From Stropharia rugosoannulata (Eukaryota; Basidiomycota; Agaricomycetes; Agaricales; Strophariaceae): 64,000 bases of DNA. Positions within the stretch are counted from its first letter, which is position 1, and each line of letters begins with the position of its first letter. Shown here one piece after another: positions 37,019 to 49,140 of this stretch. Location: contig JANCIK010000002.1 in assembly GCA_028532985.1 (NCBI GenBank), positions 3,968,001 through 4,032,000 of the forward strand. The letters run 5' to 3'. Both the position numbers and the translations under genes were made by a program. Below the pieces are notes generated by a model. The model saw nothing but the letters and a program-made list of their open reading frames with translations. It was not told the DNA's origin and did no database searches.

Positions 37019-39054
37019 TCAACGGTATCCTCGATGAGAGGCGCTTCCTGGGTCCAGCCCTCGCGCAGCATACCGGCCGTCGTACATATAACGATCGCGG
37101 TCACCCGGGGGCGGGGGGTGATGGTGACTGGAGGAGACAGAGGAGGGAGGCGGGGCGTGATGCCCGTGGGCAGGGACAGGCGAGGGGACGACCGGGGAAT
37201 TATACGCTGCCGCCCGGGGGGCTGAAGGGATCTGCTTTGCGCGGTCGGCCTGTGATTGGGCAAGTTTTGCTTTAGCGAGCTTCATAGCAGCCATACGATC
37301 GGTCACAGGTGCGGACGTGGGCGGTGTTGACGCAGAGGACATGGCAGGGGACATGGCTTTTTCGTTTTTCACCGGCAGGGGAGGCGTCGGTTTGGAAGTA
37401 GAGGCTACTGCATTGCCTGTGTTTTTCTTGTTTTTGGGCACGTACACATTGTCGTTCTCGTCGTCCACCTCCATTGCATCGTCATCGTCATCGTCATCGT
37501 CGTTGGCAATAGCAGCCTTCTTCACTGCTCGTTTACGTTTGTTAGATGGGCCCGCTGCCTCGTTCGACCCCCAATTCTTGATAAAATCGACCATGGTCTT
37601 CGATACACGCGCGTTCATGCGGACATCAACATGCTGCTGCCTTACATATCGCCTCATCTCCACAATCCCTGCGACTAGTTTAGGAAGCGTGAAATTCGCC
37701 TTGTGAGCGAATATGAAGACGGCCACGAATATGAATTCCACAGGTGAAAGCTTTGCGGGGATTTGCAACTCCTTGTTCAGCTTTTTGTCCTTCACTATGG
37801 CCGCGAAGAGTTGGAACGCTTCCTCTACGCATTCTCGCTTTGAAGGGGGTAGAGCTTCATCAATGCTAAGCCACTTCTCCAGTGGTGACATTCCAACAAC
37901 ACCGCTGGTGAGAGTTGCGTACGTGACCATGCAGTACACGGCCTGCGCAATACCGCGGTAGTCACTACCACGACTGACGTCCCAACCCAGTTTATTTGCT
38001 CCAAGCCACCCGTCTTCTTTCGCAAATTTGTTCCGCAGTTCGCGCACGAAATCTGAACGGGGAGTCTTTACAACCTGCAGCTCCTCTAGAGAAGATTAGA
38101 GAAGACTGTGAGCCGTTAGTATGATAACCAAGGTGGATAGCGCACCTGCAGGCGTTAATGCCATGCTCAATTGTACCCTCTTGACACACACGTTATCCGT
38201 CACCATACCTCCCTGAAGGTGAACTTCGCTCACCTGGAAGATCTCTCGCTCATCGGCATCGGTGATATCCTGATACTCCACGCAGACAATCTGCTTGTTG
38301 GCGAACAGTCTTCTGCACTTCTCGGGCAGTCTTTGTATCACAATTTCTCACCTGTGATGCTGAGAATTGTAAGACGTTTGAAAGATAGACGGTTAATTGT
38401 GCCTTACGGATCTTTGTCTAACGGTTCGTACTCGATGAGTGGTGGTCATAGGGCAGATAGAAAAACTCTTACGCGGTATCTAGACACGAAGTGAGATCAA
38501 GTCATCTCAAGTAACGGAGAACTTACCAGGCCTTCCATGAATCTTTGGAAATATGTCATTGTACAGGTCATGAAAGCCAGGCCACTCACTTGTAAATCGA
38601 GGTCAACCGCTGCTTGCCATCGATACACGTTTTCATTTCAGAGCCATCCTCCAGAACGTTGACCGCAAAGATAACCGGCGGAATGTAGAAGTTTCTGAGT
38701 CGATAATGCCGATTTGCTTGACCTCGGACCATACAACGTCTGTGAGTTTTATCGTAAGTGATGAACCGAAAGGGTGAAAAGGAAGCCATACCGCGTTGAT
38801 ATTCGGGCTCAAGATTGATATCGCCGCCGTATATCTGATCTGCGAGCCTTATGAGCCTGGTTACGCGAAAAGACGCGCAAACACGCACCGTATAACGCCT
38901 GGGAGGTGTATGTGGATGCTCGAGGGACCTTCAAAGCGTTCCGAATCCGCCAACCTGTATGAGTACCCTTCTTGGATTTTTTCGTCTTTGAAGACTGATA
39001 CTCGTCGTCGCTCTCGAGTTCTGTGAGGTCTGAGTAGTCTTCTTCTGACGCCAT
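37019..39054 (-). pseudogene. Fungal DUF262 protein gene with several disabling changes
   Basis: DUF262 is a ParB/Srx-like nuclease-type fold best known from bacterial GmrSD-type restriction; the role of fungal members is not known. From the ATG at 39054 the exons read MASEEDYSDLTELESDDEYQ, RIRNALKVPRASTYTSQALY, DQIYGGDINLEPEYQR, DVVWSEVKQIGIID, RNFYIPPVIFAVN, CIDGKQRLTSI, FMEGL, IPHKDP, ITGEKL, LFANKQIVCVEYQDITDADE, VQLSMALTPAE and a 340-residue C-terminal part with an acidic/basic tail. Splice sites are well kept, but three lesions are visible. A deletion near 38700 shifts the frame between IIDS and RNFYIPP. A TGA near 38342 stands where Trp is expected (GEKL*YKD). A second frameshift follows between YKD and LPEKCRRLF. 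The gene therefore looks recently dead; assembly errors are the alternative. Confidence 0.75.
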
Positions 39055-39887
39055 CTGCGGGTGGTTGTTGTGGGTGAAGACACGAGCCAGAAGACAGAAT
39101 TGGAATCGCATTCGCAGTCACTGCCGAGCATGCCGAAGAGTCCAGCGGCAGCTATTGGACAGCTCGAAATAGTCCATCACTGATCGCCTGCCAAAGTATA
39201 TCTTCAGCTGCCGTATTTTTCTGAAGGCCAACTAGTTTACTGAAGGCAAGTACTATACGTTTGTTGTTAGGGATGTCAGCAGCACGTTGAATTGATCAAT
39301 GGACGGACCTGGGCGGTACGGGGCCTTTGAGCCAAAGTGGGCCGCAGTCACGACTCGCTGCATAATTTATAATTTGTCCTTGTTGCTCCGAGTCCTCATC
39401 GTCTCGTTCTCACAGACATTGAGAACAGAATCGTCGGCCTGCTGCGCAACTGTATTACTGTGGCGTGCTGCCACTCGGGTGCGAGTGCATCCTCTGCTAA
39501 GCGCATGAGCAGCAGATCTGTATATAAGTTACATATAAGTTGCATATACTAAGTTCAAGTTAAGTTAAAATTAAGGAACTTCCGAGTCAAGACCGAAATC
39601 GAGGGGACATACCTGAAGCTTCGCAGGCAAGATGCCTGGATTATTTTATTGAAACTCTGTTTCTCGCAGAAACCCCGGGTTTCAACAAGTTACCATCAAA
39701 ACCCTTCAGTTTGCCAGTGTTAGGTTCATTGCTCCAGGTTCATGAGGGAGATAGCCTGCGCCACTTCGTAGCGTCTGCGCTCTCCACACTACCCAGCCCC
39801 GCGTGATTCTCACCTGCGGAAACATGAAGAGCATCCGACTCCGGTGACGCGGAGGAAAGCTTACCCGCATCGGTAGAATTTAACATA
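39055..39887. other. Intergenic, no gene seen
   Basis: It should contain the start region of the DUF262 gene and whatever precedes the arrestin-like gene. I searched it for an Arrestin_N domain and found none. Confidence 0.4.
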
Positions 39888-40927
39888 GTGGGTGTTTCGT
39901 CCACGGCATGCAGCCACCCAGCCCCGGTGCCCTCTTGCTCGAGGCAGTCAACCGGGAGGCCGACATTAACTACCACTGTGCCGCTCACAAAGATAAAGAT
40001 TTACCGGCTCTCGATATACATCGAGGAGCGTGTTGATTATTATACCAATATACGGCGCATCGCCCGCACGGATTTGCCTTCGCGCATATGCCTACTCTCA
40101 GTCAAAGCTGGGCGTAGTAGTGAGCCCATCCTACCACTGGATTCAGACAGCCCTGATGCGCTGCGCACTTCTTCACTATTTCCCCTTTTTGACCCACACG
40201 CGTCCGACTTGGAGCTCTCAGAAATCGCGCCCACACTCATGGGACCTGGGCCGTGGACATTCCATCAAAATTTGCAACTGCCGCGCTCGTGCGACGAGTT
40301 GCACTTCACGAACAGGAATCGGCGGAGTAACATCGACTCGGTGGCGCATCTGCTCAAGGTCGTAATGCGTGTGCAGCGCGGGGACGACACACACCTAGAT
40401 CCGAAGACAGGTAAACGCAAGTTGTTTGACATTGTAGTGCAGACGCCTGTTCTTATCCTCTCGGTAAGTTGATGATTTACTTATTCAATCAATGTCATTG
40501 TGTTCTCACCGTACTTCTATAGTGTCGGTGCAACCCAGAGTGGATGGGCCTTCCCCGTTACGCCGAGGCTCTTGAGGACACAACGCTCATTGTCCCCAGT
40601 TGTCCATGCCAGGACGAGCGTACCCGCCTGCTTACAGGGCAACCCGCAGGCCCCTTTGGCTCTGGTGCCTTCCTCGAACGTATCACCTCGCGCCGTTCGT
40701 CAGACAACGACTCCGCCTGTGGCTCGGGGGGTGAAGCTACCGTTGTGCACCCGCGCACGCCAGCTGCAATACAGCTCGCGAACTACATGGATACTATGCT
40801 CCAGTCGAACGAGCTCTTTGAGCGACTCGTTAGTGGGCAAGAGAGCGTTAACGGCGAGGTACCACCTGCGTATGCCCCACCACCTGCTGGCCGGGTGCTA
40901 GCTGGGACGGGAGTCGGTGTAATATGA
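39888..40927 (+). pseudogene. Arrestin-like protein, C-terminal domain only
   Basis: Fungal arrestins adapt membrane proteins to ubiquitin ligases. Two exons (to 40463, then 40523-40927) join in phase across a 59-nt intron. They read TVPLTKIKIYRLSIYIEERV, DYYTNIRRIART, GPWTFHQNLQLP, NIDSVAHLLKVVMRVQRGDD, DIVVQTPVLILS and CRCNPEWMGLPRYAEA, then a low-complexity tail with PPAYAPPP. This is the Arrestin_C half; the usual N-terminal half should lie upstream but is absent, and the frame has no ATG near its 5' end. A truncated relic is the simplest reading. A 5' part hidden in exons that I failed to see is the alternative. Confidence 0.62.
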
Positions 40928-42646
40928 ATAGGGCAGCCTGACTCTATTATGCCTCTTTTGATTTTCTAGTGCCGCACCTAGACATGGCTTTGTATGGCTT
41001 TCCTTTCGGATATATGTATTTGTGCAGGTTGGTTCGGATTCAGTGATTTAAGCGGATGTGTTCGACAATTGTAGGGAAACATACATAATCTAATGATACG
41101 GCATATAGCTGCAACTCTCGCGATTGGGTGGACCATTTCTCTGGCTGCTATTCTTAGAAGGCGGCAATGAAAACTTTGAGATGTAAGTAACCATCACTTT
41201 TTTTGTCAAACAATCATTCGCCAATGCTTCATGTAGTTTTTGGATGCTTCTTCATGAAATTCTTTTCATTCCAATACATTTTATCTGTACTGTCGCCTCC
41301 TTTGTTTCCCCGCTATCCCGCGTAGGAGGATGCGACGTGACGCTGACAGGAACGATTGATATTTGATTAGGGAGGATCAACAGTTCACACCACATGATCG
41401 TTTTTCCGAGTAGTATGATCTCGTTGTAGTGCATGTCCGCGTCGTCCTCTCCGGATGCAGATAAACCTTCAAGCCGGGCAAGCCCGTAGTAATCTCCGCC
41501 TTCGTTATGCACAATGATTCACAGGCCAGGCGCTCCTTCTCTGCGCGTGCAGCACGCATATGTTCTTTCTTTACTAGCCGTTTCGCCTTGCGCCGCTGGA
41601 CCCTGTTCAACACCACCAGCATTGTGAATGGAGAATGAATTGCTGCTGGGACTGTCTTGGGAGCAGGAAATTGTGATCTGAATGATCATGATACTACATA
41701 TGACAGAGGATTGTTTGACAAACGGGTGATTCGGTGAGTCGGATGAGATATGTGGAGAACATATACTGATGGGAGCCAACCGTGACGACGCGGAAAGATC
41801 GCGTAAGGGGAGGGGATAAATTTCTCTGTTTATTATCAAGCTCAACCGACCAAGGTTTGTCCAGGTCTTTTAAGGTACCAATTTCTTGTCTAGAGTTTTT
41901 TTTTGTTAGTAAATATGTGCGGTCTTGAATCTATAAAAACACTGACAATACTAATCAATCGAGCGGAGCCTTACCCGAGTCCAAGAGTATCTCTTGCTCA
42001 TACCACTTTGAGCTCATAAGGTATCAATCCATGCTTGCGTGCAAAAATATGATAGGATTTGGATGCGTTGAAGCGCCTAGTAGATGCGGCCTTTGAAGAT
42101 GAACATAGTAGTGACCTAGTCCATGTGGAGGCGTTGGGTCCGAGTCAACCTAAGGTGACTACTACGATTCTTATTACCAGAAAATTCTGAGTAGGCATTT
42201 GGGGGCGCAAGTTATTGTCATTATGGCCGTCTTACTACTAGTCATTCGCCATGATTAGAACAGTAAGCATTAGTCCACAGAGATCAAGGACGGCTAGCTC
42301 TCTTCGCACTGCGCTAAACGGTACGTGCTTCGAGTAGGACTCGGAGGGAGAACGGCCACCGACCTACGAACAGGGCAGTTTACGTGTAGTAATGTGCACT
42401 GCTAAGTTGAGCGCTCACTTGAGTCAGCCTGGGCAGGACCGAGTCGTAGAACATAATATGTACTGTGCCGTCCAACGACTAGTTATTGGGCGCGTTCAAA
42501 ACCTAACGGATGTGATCCACCGGTGAAATCTGCCGGTGATACTATCATGATGATTATGCTACGTTACGATTTCCTGGTCTTCGATCTCGCGAACATTGTG
42601 TGATTAAGTTCTTCAACTTCGGTACAAGAACAGTATCCAACAACGT
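40928..42646. other. Intergenic, downstream flank of the Plavaka gene
   Basis: No convincing gene. A Lys/Arg-rich minus-strand stretch at about 41520-41620 (RRKAKRLVKKEHMRAARAEK) is open but isolated. The terminal inverted repeat of the Plavaka element should lie between here and the start of its gene; I could not find it by eye. Confidence 0.4.
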
Positions 42647-45600
42647 TCATAATTCATCGTATCCTCCGTCGGAGATATCAGTGTCCGGGTCGTCTTCAGT
42701 ATCGACTTCTTCTTCACCTGAATTGCATGAATCGGACGAGCTAACGTCAACACTGTCCGAGTCAACACTTCCTTCGGAAACATCAGAATCATTCGAAGCT
42801 GGATTCATGTTGTCGTTGTCTGTATCATCTGGCTGAATAACTGTCCTGCCAAGATGACCTATGCCAGAGCCAGAAAATCGCATAAACATGTCCCGATCAA
42901 CGAAGCTGGGGGTGTTTACAATAAAATCAGCTATGTCATAGGCTTAGACATGAACGGACATTCTTACATTCCGACATAGTAATTCAGCCAGTCGGTCGTC
43001 TCCCCGCTTGGTCGAGCCTCTGTTTGATTTTGAGTGGCTAATAGAGAATCTGTACGTCCATTACAGAACACTGGTATTAAGTGACAACCCCTGATTATGA
43101 GACTTGGATCCAAGAATCCGAAAGCGAGGTCATCGTGTTCAGGTACAAACCCTACCATAGGTAGTTTCGCAGCTTTGTGCCCGTGTGAGGCCCCTGGTTC
43201 AGAACCAAGCCAACGAACCCACAGGAAATCTATCTGATGCCATGCAAGCCCAGTTATAGATCGAGGCGCATTACATTGCACATCTGCATGAAATATACCC
43301 AGAACTTGGGCATACCAAAATGGATCAATGGCATTAGTACTTTTATCAGGAGACGCCAGCATTACATGAGGGCGGCTTTTTGGATTGATAGTGTCGAAGT
43401 CACGGCGTATATCATATGTGGTATAATTGACTCTTGCCGTACAATGCCTGTAGATCGTTGAATTTCGCAATCGTATTGTGTTTCGATCGTCATCAGTGAA
43501 TTGATCGGAGTCATCTCCGTCGAAAGCTAGCCCAAGCATCCGACCAAGAAGATGATCTTGTAATTTAGGTATGAAATTCTGGATGGTATAACGGTCAGAG
43601 GGCACATCAGAGACAGCAGAGTACTACAGCCAATGTTACCTTCTTCGCAGGATCATCATCTTGAACAAACGCGAAGATGTTTAAGGGATCGTTTCGTGTG
43701 TGCGAAATAATGTAACGCTCTGACAGGTGTTCCAATTTATTGGCCTCTTCGTATTCTTGTTGCTCCCGGGCCATTACTTGGCTTTTCGTCACTTGCTGCC
43801 GCATATACCTATTACTCATCTGCTTTAGTGCATTCCTCTTATTAGACATAGTATATGCCTTCTTAATGGGTGAATGTGCGACTTCACCCTAGCATTAATT
43901 AGTGTTAATACTTGTCCAACCGTTGCAAACTTGTAACAGAGAACTAACCAGTTGTGTTGTGTAAGAGTCAGTTGTGCCATATGCGCGTATATATGAGATA
44001 TAATCTCCGAGGGCATGGAATTTCGGGGTACAGATATTCAGCTTCTTCTTTCGATTAGATGCATTCCCTTCCGATGTTGAATCCTTTGCTGCCCGCTTAC
44101 GAAAACGCGCCGCTCTTTCCCTTGGTAGTTCTACGGTGTCAAATTCTGCACACAATTTATCGCGGAACTCTCGCATAATTTTGCCATATTCAACAATCAA
44201 CTGCTCGGTCCGCTCCAAAGTTTCATCGGTGTGAAGACGTAACTTCAGGAGGCTATGGAGCTCCGCGGTGCGATAAAGCAGTTTTATAAGTCGCTCATTA
44301 TGCTGTTTGGAGACAAAAAGCCCTTCAAATGCAGGAATTGCGCACTGACTTGAAATTAATTGACAATATGTCGATTAGAAACACTTACTCACCTGCAAGA
44401 TATCCTCAAAGTCTCGAGCTGCCAGCTTTTTCATTTCAGAGACATTGTTGGAGAATTTCCGGATAGTATCGTGACCAAACGGCCCAATCTCACGGTACCT
44501 GTGGAATATAGTAAGAAATCATCTCTCTTAAGGTACCAAGACTAGACCTTTTATCTAGTTCTATGACGTGATCATTTTTGCCTTTCCCTAAAGAATGTAG
44601 CATGCGGATTAAATGTATAAACAGTTCTTTCCAAATGCCGAGCTCAAACTCATGCATAACGTCGGGGACAAGCATTTTTGACGGATTGAAGTCAGGTCCT
44701 AAACGATCTACAAAGGCGTTCTAAGAAAGTGTTAGATACTACAGACGGTGTGTTTCTAACAGGCCTCACAGTGGTGGGAACGCCTGAGAATGATTTGAGC
44801 AAATTCTCGACAACTTGACTGCGAATTGCAAGAGCAGAGACATATATAGCGTTACGAGCAGCTATCACGTTTGAGGCCTTGTACTGACGAAATTGTGAGA
44901 GCCTTGTTTTGATATCTCGCCTCATTCCCAGACAATCCAAGCGAGATTTGGGAACTAAGCATCTGGGGCAAGGGCATAGACCTTTGGCCCGAACAGTTGC
45001 CAAAAGAACCCTGTAATAACCTGCTGTCAAAGAGATTTATAACATAAAATAAAACACATATGTACTTCTCCGGATAATCAGCTGAATACGTGAAAAAACG
45101 AGGGTAAATTCTTCTTTCCACACCATCTCTGCACTTTACGATAACACCATAATGATAAGCGTGTGTAAATTCATCGTCGAGAATCTTTCGCCAGATTGCA
45201 TGGATTAACTCCCGTCGACAGTGCCTCAATATCTCTTGTTTCTGGGTCCGCCACTTAGCATGAAAACTTGAGGCCATGTCGCTAAACGAGTCGGGAAGCT
45301 GATACTGCTGTTAATGATTTGAAAGAAAATAAAACAACTGTCTCACCGATGGCATATAAGCCAAATGATGCATAGCGCCTGATTTGGGTTTGGCTCTAAT
45401 ATGCTTGGAGAGGTTTCCGAGCATTAAGTATATAGGCCAAGCTTTCGCATTCCCAAAATTGGTCAGATGTGTTGCATCCGATGAGAACATAAGCGCTGCC
45501 AATGCTTTTTCGCGTTTACAATTAGCATCTTCAGGACTGAGCTTTCCGTATTTTTGCAAATTTTCGTGTTCAGTTAGAAATGTTTCTGAAGTAAACAATT

Positions 45601-46698
45601 CACCGTAAACACGCTGAACATGACCTGTAAGTGTGTGATGATGAAAAAGCCTGAAAGGCGAGTAGTGTAACATGTGAGACAGCCGGTCTTGGAATGCTTC
45701 AACGATTGTAGCAGTAAGATTGCGATAGAGAAGGCCAGTCACGGTGAAAGTCCGAGGCTGAACACTAGCACGGCCAGACGGAACCAAAATATCAACCGAC
45801 GACTCAATGAATTGACTCTTGATGAAGTCGGCGTTGGCTATAGCCATGTCAAAGCGAGTATTCTCCCGATGGGCATCAAAGCCGTCAAAATGGTTTGGGT
45901 CAAAGTCAGGCTGCTGGATAATGTTCTTCACAAAGGATGTAACCTCCGATTCTGACTTTGTAGTGGCGCCATTGTTCATCCAGGACAACGTTCGCCAGAC
46001 GGTAATGTTCGCAAATGGCCAGTACGATGGGTGGTTTTCGACCCTGCTGGAGTCGCTGTCTGAGGCTGCATATTCTCTGGAATTGGCCAAGTCTTCTAAT
46101 AGCAGCTGTTCAGATGGATCGTAGGATGGCTTCGATCTATATTCTCTGTAAAGTCCAAATTGATTTGCTCTGGTCACGAAACTATCGGGAATCATTGACA
46201 AGGCTCCCTGCCGATCGGCTTCAGTAACAGGGGCAAGAGGCTCTGGAGGGACGTCTAAGGATCGGGGAGGAATGAGCCTACAGCGACCTCTCTGACTGTG
46301 CGGAGGGGGTGATGTAGGTGAGGTGACCAGAGGTCCTTCAGCAACGGTACACTGGTCCGCTATAGGCATCGTTGAAATGGTTGAGGTCGTTGATGCGACA
46401 TTGTTTTGTACATTATTTTGCTGTTTATGATCAGGGAAGAGCAAAGACTGCGACAGATGAGCATAAGTGAGATGTATGCATACAAGTATAATCACTAAAG
46501 AAAACGTACAGAAAAACGCCGAGGCCTATAGTCCTTGGGTATAGTTACAGTATATTCGCCTCCAGAAGTCTGATAATCAAGTACTGTTTTTTTGCGACTG
46601 ATAAGCGCATGCGCACAACCGTGCTTGTGCTTGGACAATGAACCAGGCTTTTGAAATGATTTTCCACAAGTAGGAACACAGGAAAATTCTTGAGGCAT
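42647..46698 (-). mobile_element. Plavaka-type transposase gene (10 exons, about 1203 aa)
   Basis: Plavaka elements are large DNA transposons that are abundant in Agaricomycetes. Exons (minus strand): 46510-46698, 45347-46447, 45066-45307, 44770-45010, 44548-44720, 44393-44498, 43949-44344, 43640-43888, 42968-43623 and 42647-42905. The N-terminus has a zinc-finger-like C-x5-C...H-x4-C (CVPTCGKSF). Core landmarks are WPFANITVWRTLSWM, ALMFSSDATHLTNFGNAKAW, YLMLGNLSKHIRAKP, RIYPRFFTYSADYPEK, CPCPRCL, VPDVMHEFELGIWKELF, PKFHALGDYISYIRAYG, LPRERAARFRKRAA and NYYVGIFVDRDMFMRF. All joins keep phase except one: between exons 8 and 9 only 16 nt (43624-43639, GTAACA...TGTAG) separate coding sequence, too short for a normal intron and frame-shifting if kept. 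Otherwise the gene is intact. Confidence 0.88.
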
Positions 46699-47438
46699 TG
46701 GAAAGGCAGAGGCTTGAAGAGAAAGAGAACTTAGAGAGTCAATTCCCTTCGTCTGAAGGAGACGTTGGTCCTCACTGGTTCAAGATCATTTCGCAACCTC
46801 TCATAATGACTCGTACGCAGTCCTCTTCACTTAACCCTCCATTTGTTCCGAGGTACTGACAGACTATATTTATCACTGCGGTGACCTTACAAGGCATGGT
46901 GAACAGAACATCGAAAGCCGCAGTTAACTGTGGAAGGCACGATGAGGCGCAAACCATCAGGGCCCTTGAGGTCATGTTTATGTTTCCTAATTCGCACTTC
47001 CGCAGACTCGGAATCACTACATCGCTACATCATCGAAACAGAGAAGCGGCGCAGTGGCATCCGTTATATCGCGCTATTACACAGAATTTCAAGTAGTACG
47101 ATTACAATCACTTGACTGTGCTGCACTACAAATTAGTGTCAAACCCTAACGACGGCTTGATATCATAAACCAGTATTGACTTACAAAAGCGAGTAGAGGG
47201 CGTGCTTCACGAGCATCTCCCAGTGTTTGCTGGGTCTTGTTTTTCACCTTCTTCCGAGTTTACTTAGGAAAAATGGACAGCAGACTATTTTCTTATGAAA
47301 CACAAGCGGAAATGCTCTTCGGCTGGTCCTCTGTGCAGAAATGGGCTGAGTCCCTAACTTCGCAAACTCGAATTGACGATGTAGGTACTCACGTGCAGAC
47401 ATAGTATTCGTGATTAATAGAACGGTGTTTATTAGCAG
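46699..47438. other. Upstream flank of the Plavaka gene
   Basis: It holds the transposase promoter and, presumably, one end of the element. No terminal repeat that pairs with the other flank was recognised by eye. No gene seen. Confidence 0.4.
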
Positions 47439-47955
47439 TGGCTTTGGGAGTGTTACTTGTGGCACATGGCAGATGAAGAAATGTTAGCCACCATCAAGAC
47501 CCAAGGAGGCCTTATTAACTGCACGAATCTGCTACACTCAATGCATTGGCAGTTTTTAGGCTCCGATCTTGCCGACTCGACGGTACATGGAACCGGTTTT
47601 CATAGGGAAGGATGGTTGTTACCTCTTGACCGTGACCGTGTGGTGGCTTCCAAACGCTTGTTGGTCCAGATCATGAGGGCCTCGATCAAAAGGAATGCCG
47701 AGGGGGTCCCTGAGATGGTCCGACTAATTATTTCAGACGGCAACACAGCTGTTAATGCTCATGCTCGTGCTCCATTCCGAGCTGGCCTAACCGCTGAACA
47801 CCTTCAAGTAGGCAGAAAAGTAAGTCGAAACCTCATTGTAGAGGCCCGGAACCAATCAACTGAGCTTCGAGAACCAGATGCTTCTGTCCATGCCTTTCGT
47901 CGAAAATGGGGCAGTTCTCCTTCAGCCCCACAGCGTGAAGATACTATCTCTTTGA
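47439..47955 (+). CDS. Small protein with possible RPA70N-like OB fold, tandem copy 1 (3' part)
   Basis: I do not recognise a named gene. Two exons (47439-47819 and 47878-47955) join in phase. The first begins after an AG acceptor, so an upstream exon with the start codon is missing. The sequence runs FLGSDLADSTVHGTGF, LLVQIMRASIKRN, MVRLIISDGNTAVNAHARAP, LQVGRK, then MLLSMPFVENGAVLLQ and a stop. The strand-SDG-strand pattern, followed by a hydrophobic G-x-x-V turn, resembles the N-terminal OB fold of replication protein A large subunit, where VLQ...YRLLLSDG is usual. This is a pattern match only. Copy 2 at 48591 aligns along the full length, including the intron position, so this is a real gene family. 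Confidence 0.55.
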
Positions 47956-48590
47956 ATTAGCCATTTGTTCCAAGAAATATACTTGCATGCTATAGTATTC
48001 AGTACGAGTCGACAGTTAGTAAAAATAACAAATCATAGAAGGCGATCTATGCAGTACCTTCTGCAAATTCCGAGTACCAAACGGAGCTTCCGCAGTACTG
48101 GTATAATGAAAGGATCGTATAGATACTGTAATGACGGCTAGTTGCGCAGACTTATCTAGTGTTATGATGTCGCAGCAGCCTAAAGCGCCATAATTGTTGT
48201 CGCTAGTTTGCTAGCTCCGTAGTTTGTAGTTGGGCAATCTGACATAAGTCACGTTTGTGAGATTGGGTCCATTTTTATAAAAGGACACTTACCAGTACTA
48301 ATAGGCAAGAAACAAGAACTCACTCCAGCTCAGAAATTAAGGTTCGCCGCCACAGCTAAATGTATTGGTCCGACAGGGAGCGCCAGTTCTCCAAATTATC
48401 AGGGGGGAGTATGTGGCTCATGGACGAAGGAGCCTGTACGCAAGGGAGGAAATTACTACCATCCGAAATAACATTCCCAATCGCGCTATTGCAATGGGTA
48501 ACAGTAAATTTCCCTTGTCCTGCCATTGATCAGGTAAACAACTATCCGGGTTATAGCTCTTGAAATACTGAGTTTTATGACGTTCGATAG
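47956..48590. other. Spacer between tandem copies
   Basis: It contains a TATAAAAG at 48276-48283, probably the promoter of copy 2, and an open stretch at 48408-48534 that ends at a GTAAAC donor and may be part of the missing 5' exon of copy 2. Confidence 0.45.
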
Positions 48591-49140
48591 CAATGGTTAG
48601 CTCAGAAATGCAGACAGCTGTCGGTCGACGAGGATGAATTTGGCAAGCACTTGCAATGCGCAATATACGATCAAATTTTAGCTTCCGACCTCGTGGATTC
48701 GGCAATACGCAGCACTGGGTTTAACAAAGAATTTCTGGGTTGTACGCGTCTCGAAAATCCGGTTGTGATTATGGTACAAGTCATGCAAATCTCCTATGAA
48801 ATGTGTGGAGAAATTGTCTACAAGACTGATTTTATCCTGTCCGATGGAACTATTGTCGTCGATGCGCGCGCCCAAGAGCCCTTTCCGGATAGCTTTGATA
48901 TCAGGTCGATTCATGTCGGGAACAAGGTAGATGCGATTTAGCGCTGAGAATTGTTTAATGAATGTTGACACATCATGACAGTTGCTTCTCATTACCCCGC
49001 GAATGGAGAAGGGAATAATTCTTCTGGAACATGAAACTGTTCAACTGCTTCCTGCCCGCGAGAAAAGCACCAAGTTGGATCGCGAATGCATTAAGAAGTA
49101 CACAGAAAGCTGTGCCTCCAAATACTGGCCAACTCATTGA
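48591..49140 (+). CDS. Small protein with possible RPA70N-like OB fold, tandem copy 2 (3' part)
   Basis: This is a paralogue of the gene at 47439. Exons 48591-48926 and 48982-49140 join in phase. It reads ILASDLVDSAIRSTGF, VVIMVQVMQISYEM, TDFILSDGTIVVDARAQEPF, IHVGNK, then LLLITPRMEKGIILLEHETV and a basic tail. Residues shared with copy 1 include SDL-DS, TGF, VQ-M--S, I-SDG, V-A-A--PF, VG-K and LLL. The second exon is longer than in copy 1 (53 against 26 codons). Divergence is high, so the duplication is old. The function is unknown; an OB fold would suggest binding to single-stranded nucleic acid or to a protein partner. A 5' exon upstream of 48591 is likely. Confidence 0.55.

Noticed and set aside
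41377..41622. Basic minus-strand peptide RRKAKRLVKKEHMRAARAEK that resembles a ribosomal-protein tail
   Set aside because: It is isolated and short, without supporting exons on either side.
42964..42972. Apparent stop after NYYVGM in the Plavaka gene
   Set aside because: The ATG TAA there is a GTAAG donor after GGAAT; splicing to 42905 restores GIFVDRDMF in phase.
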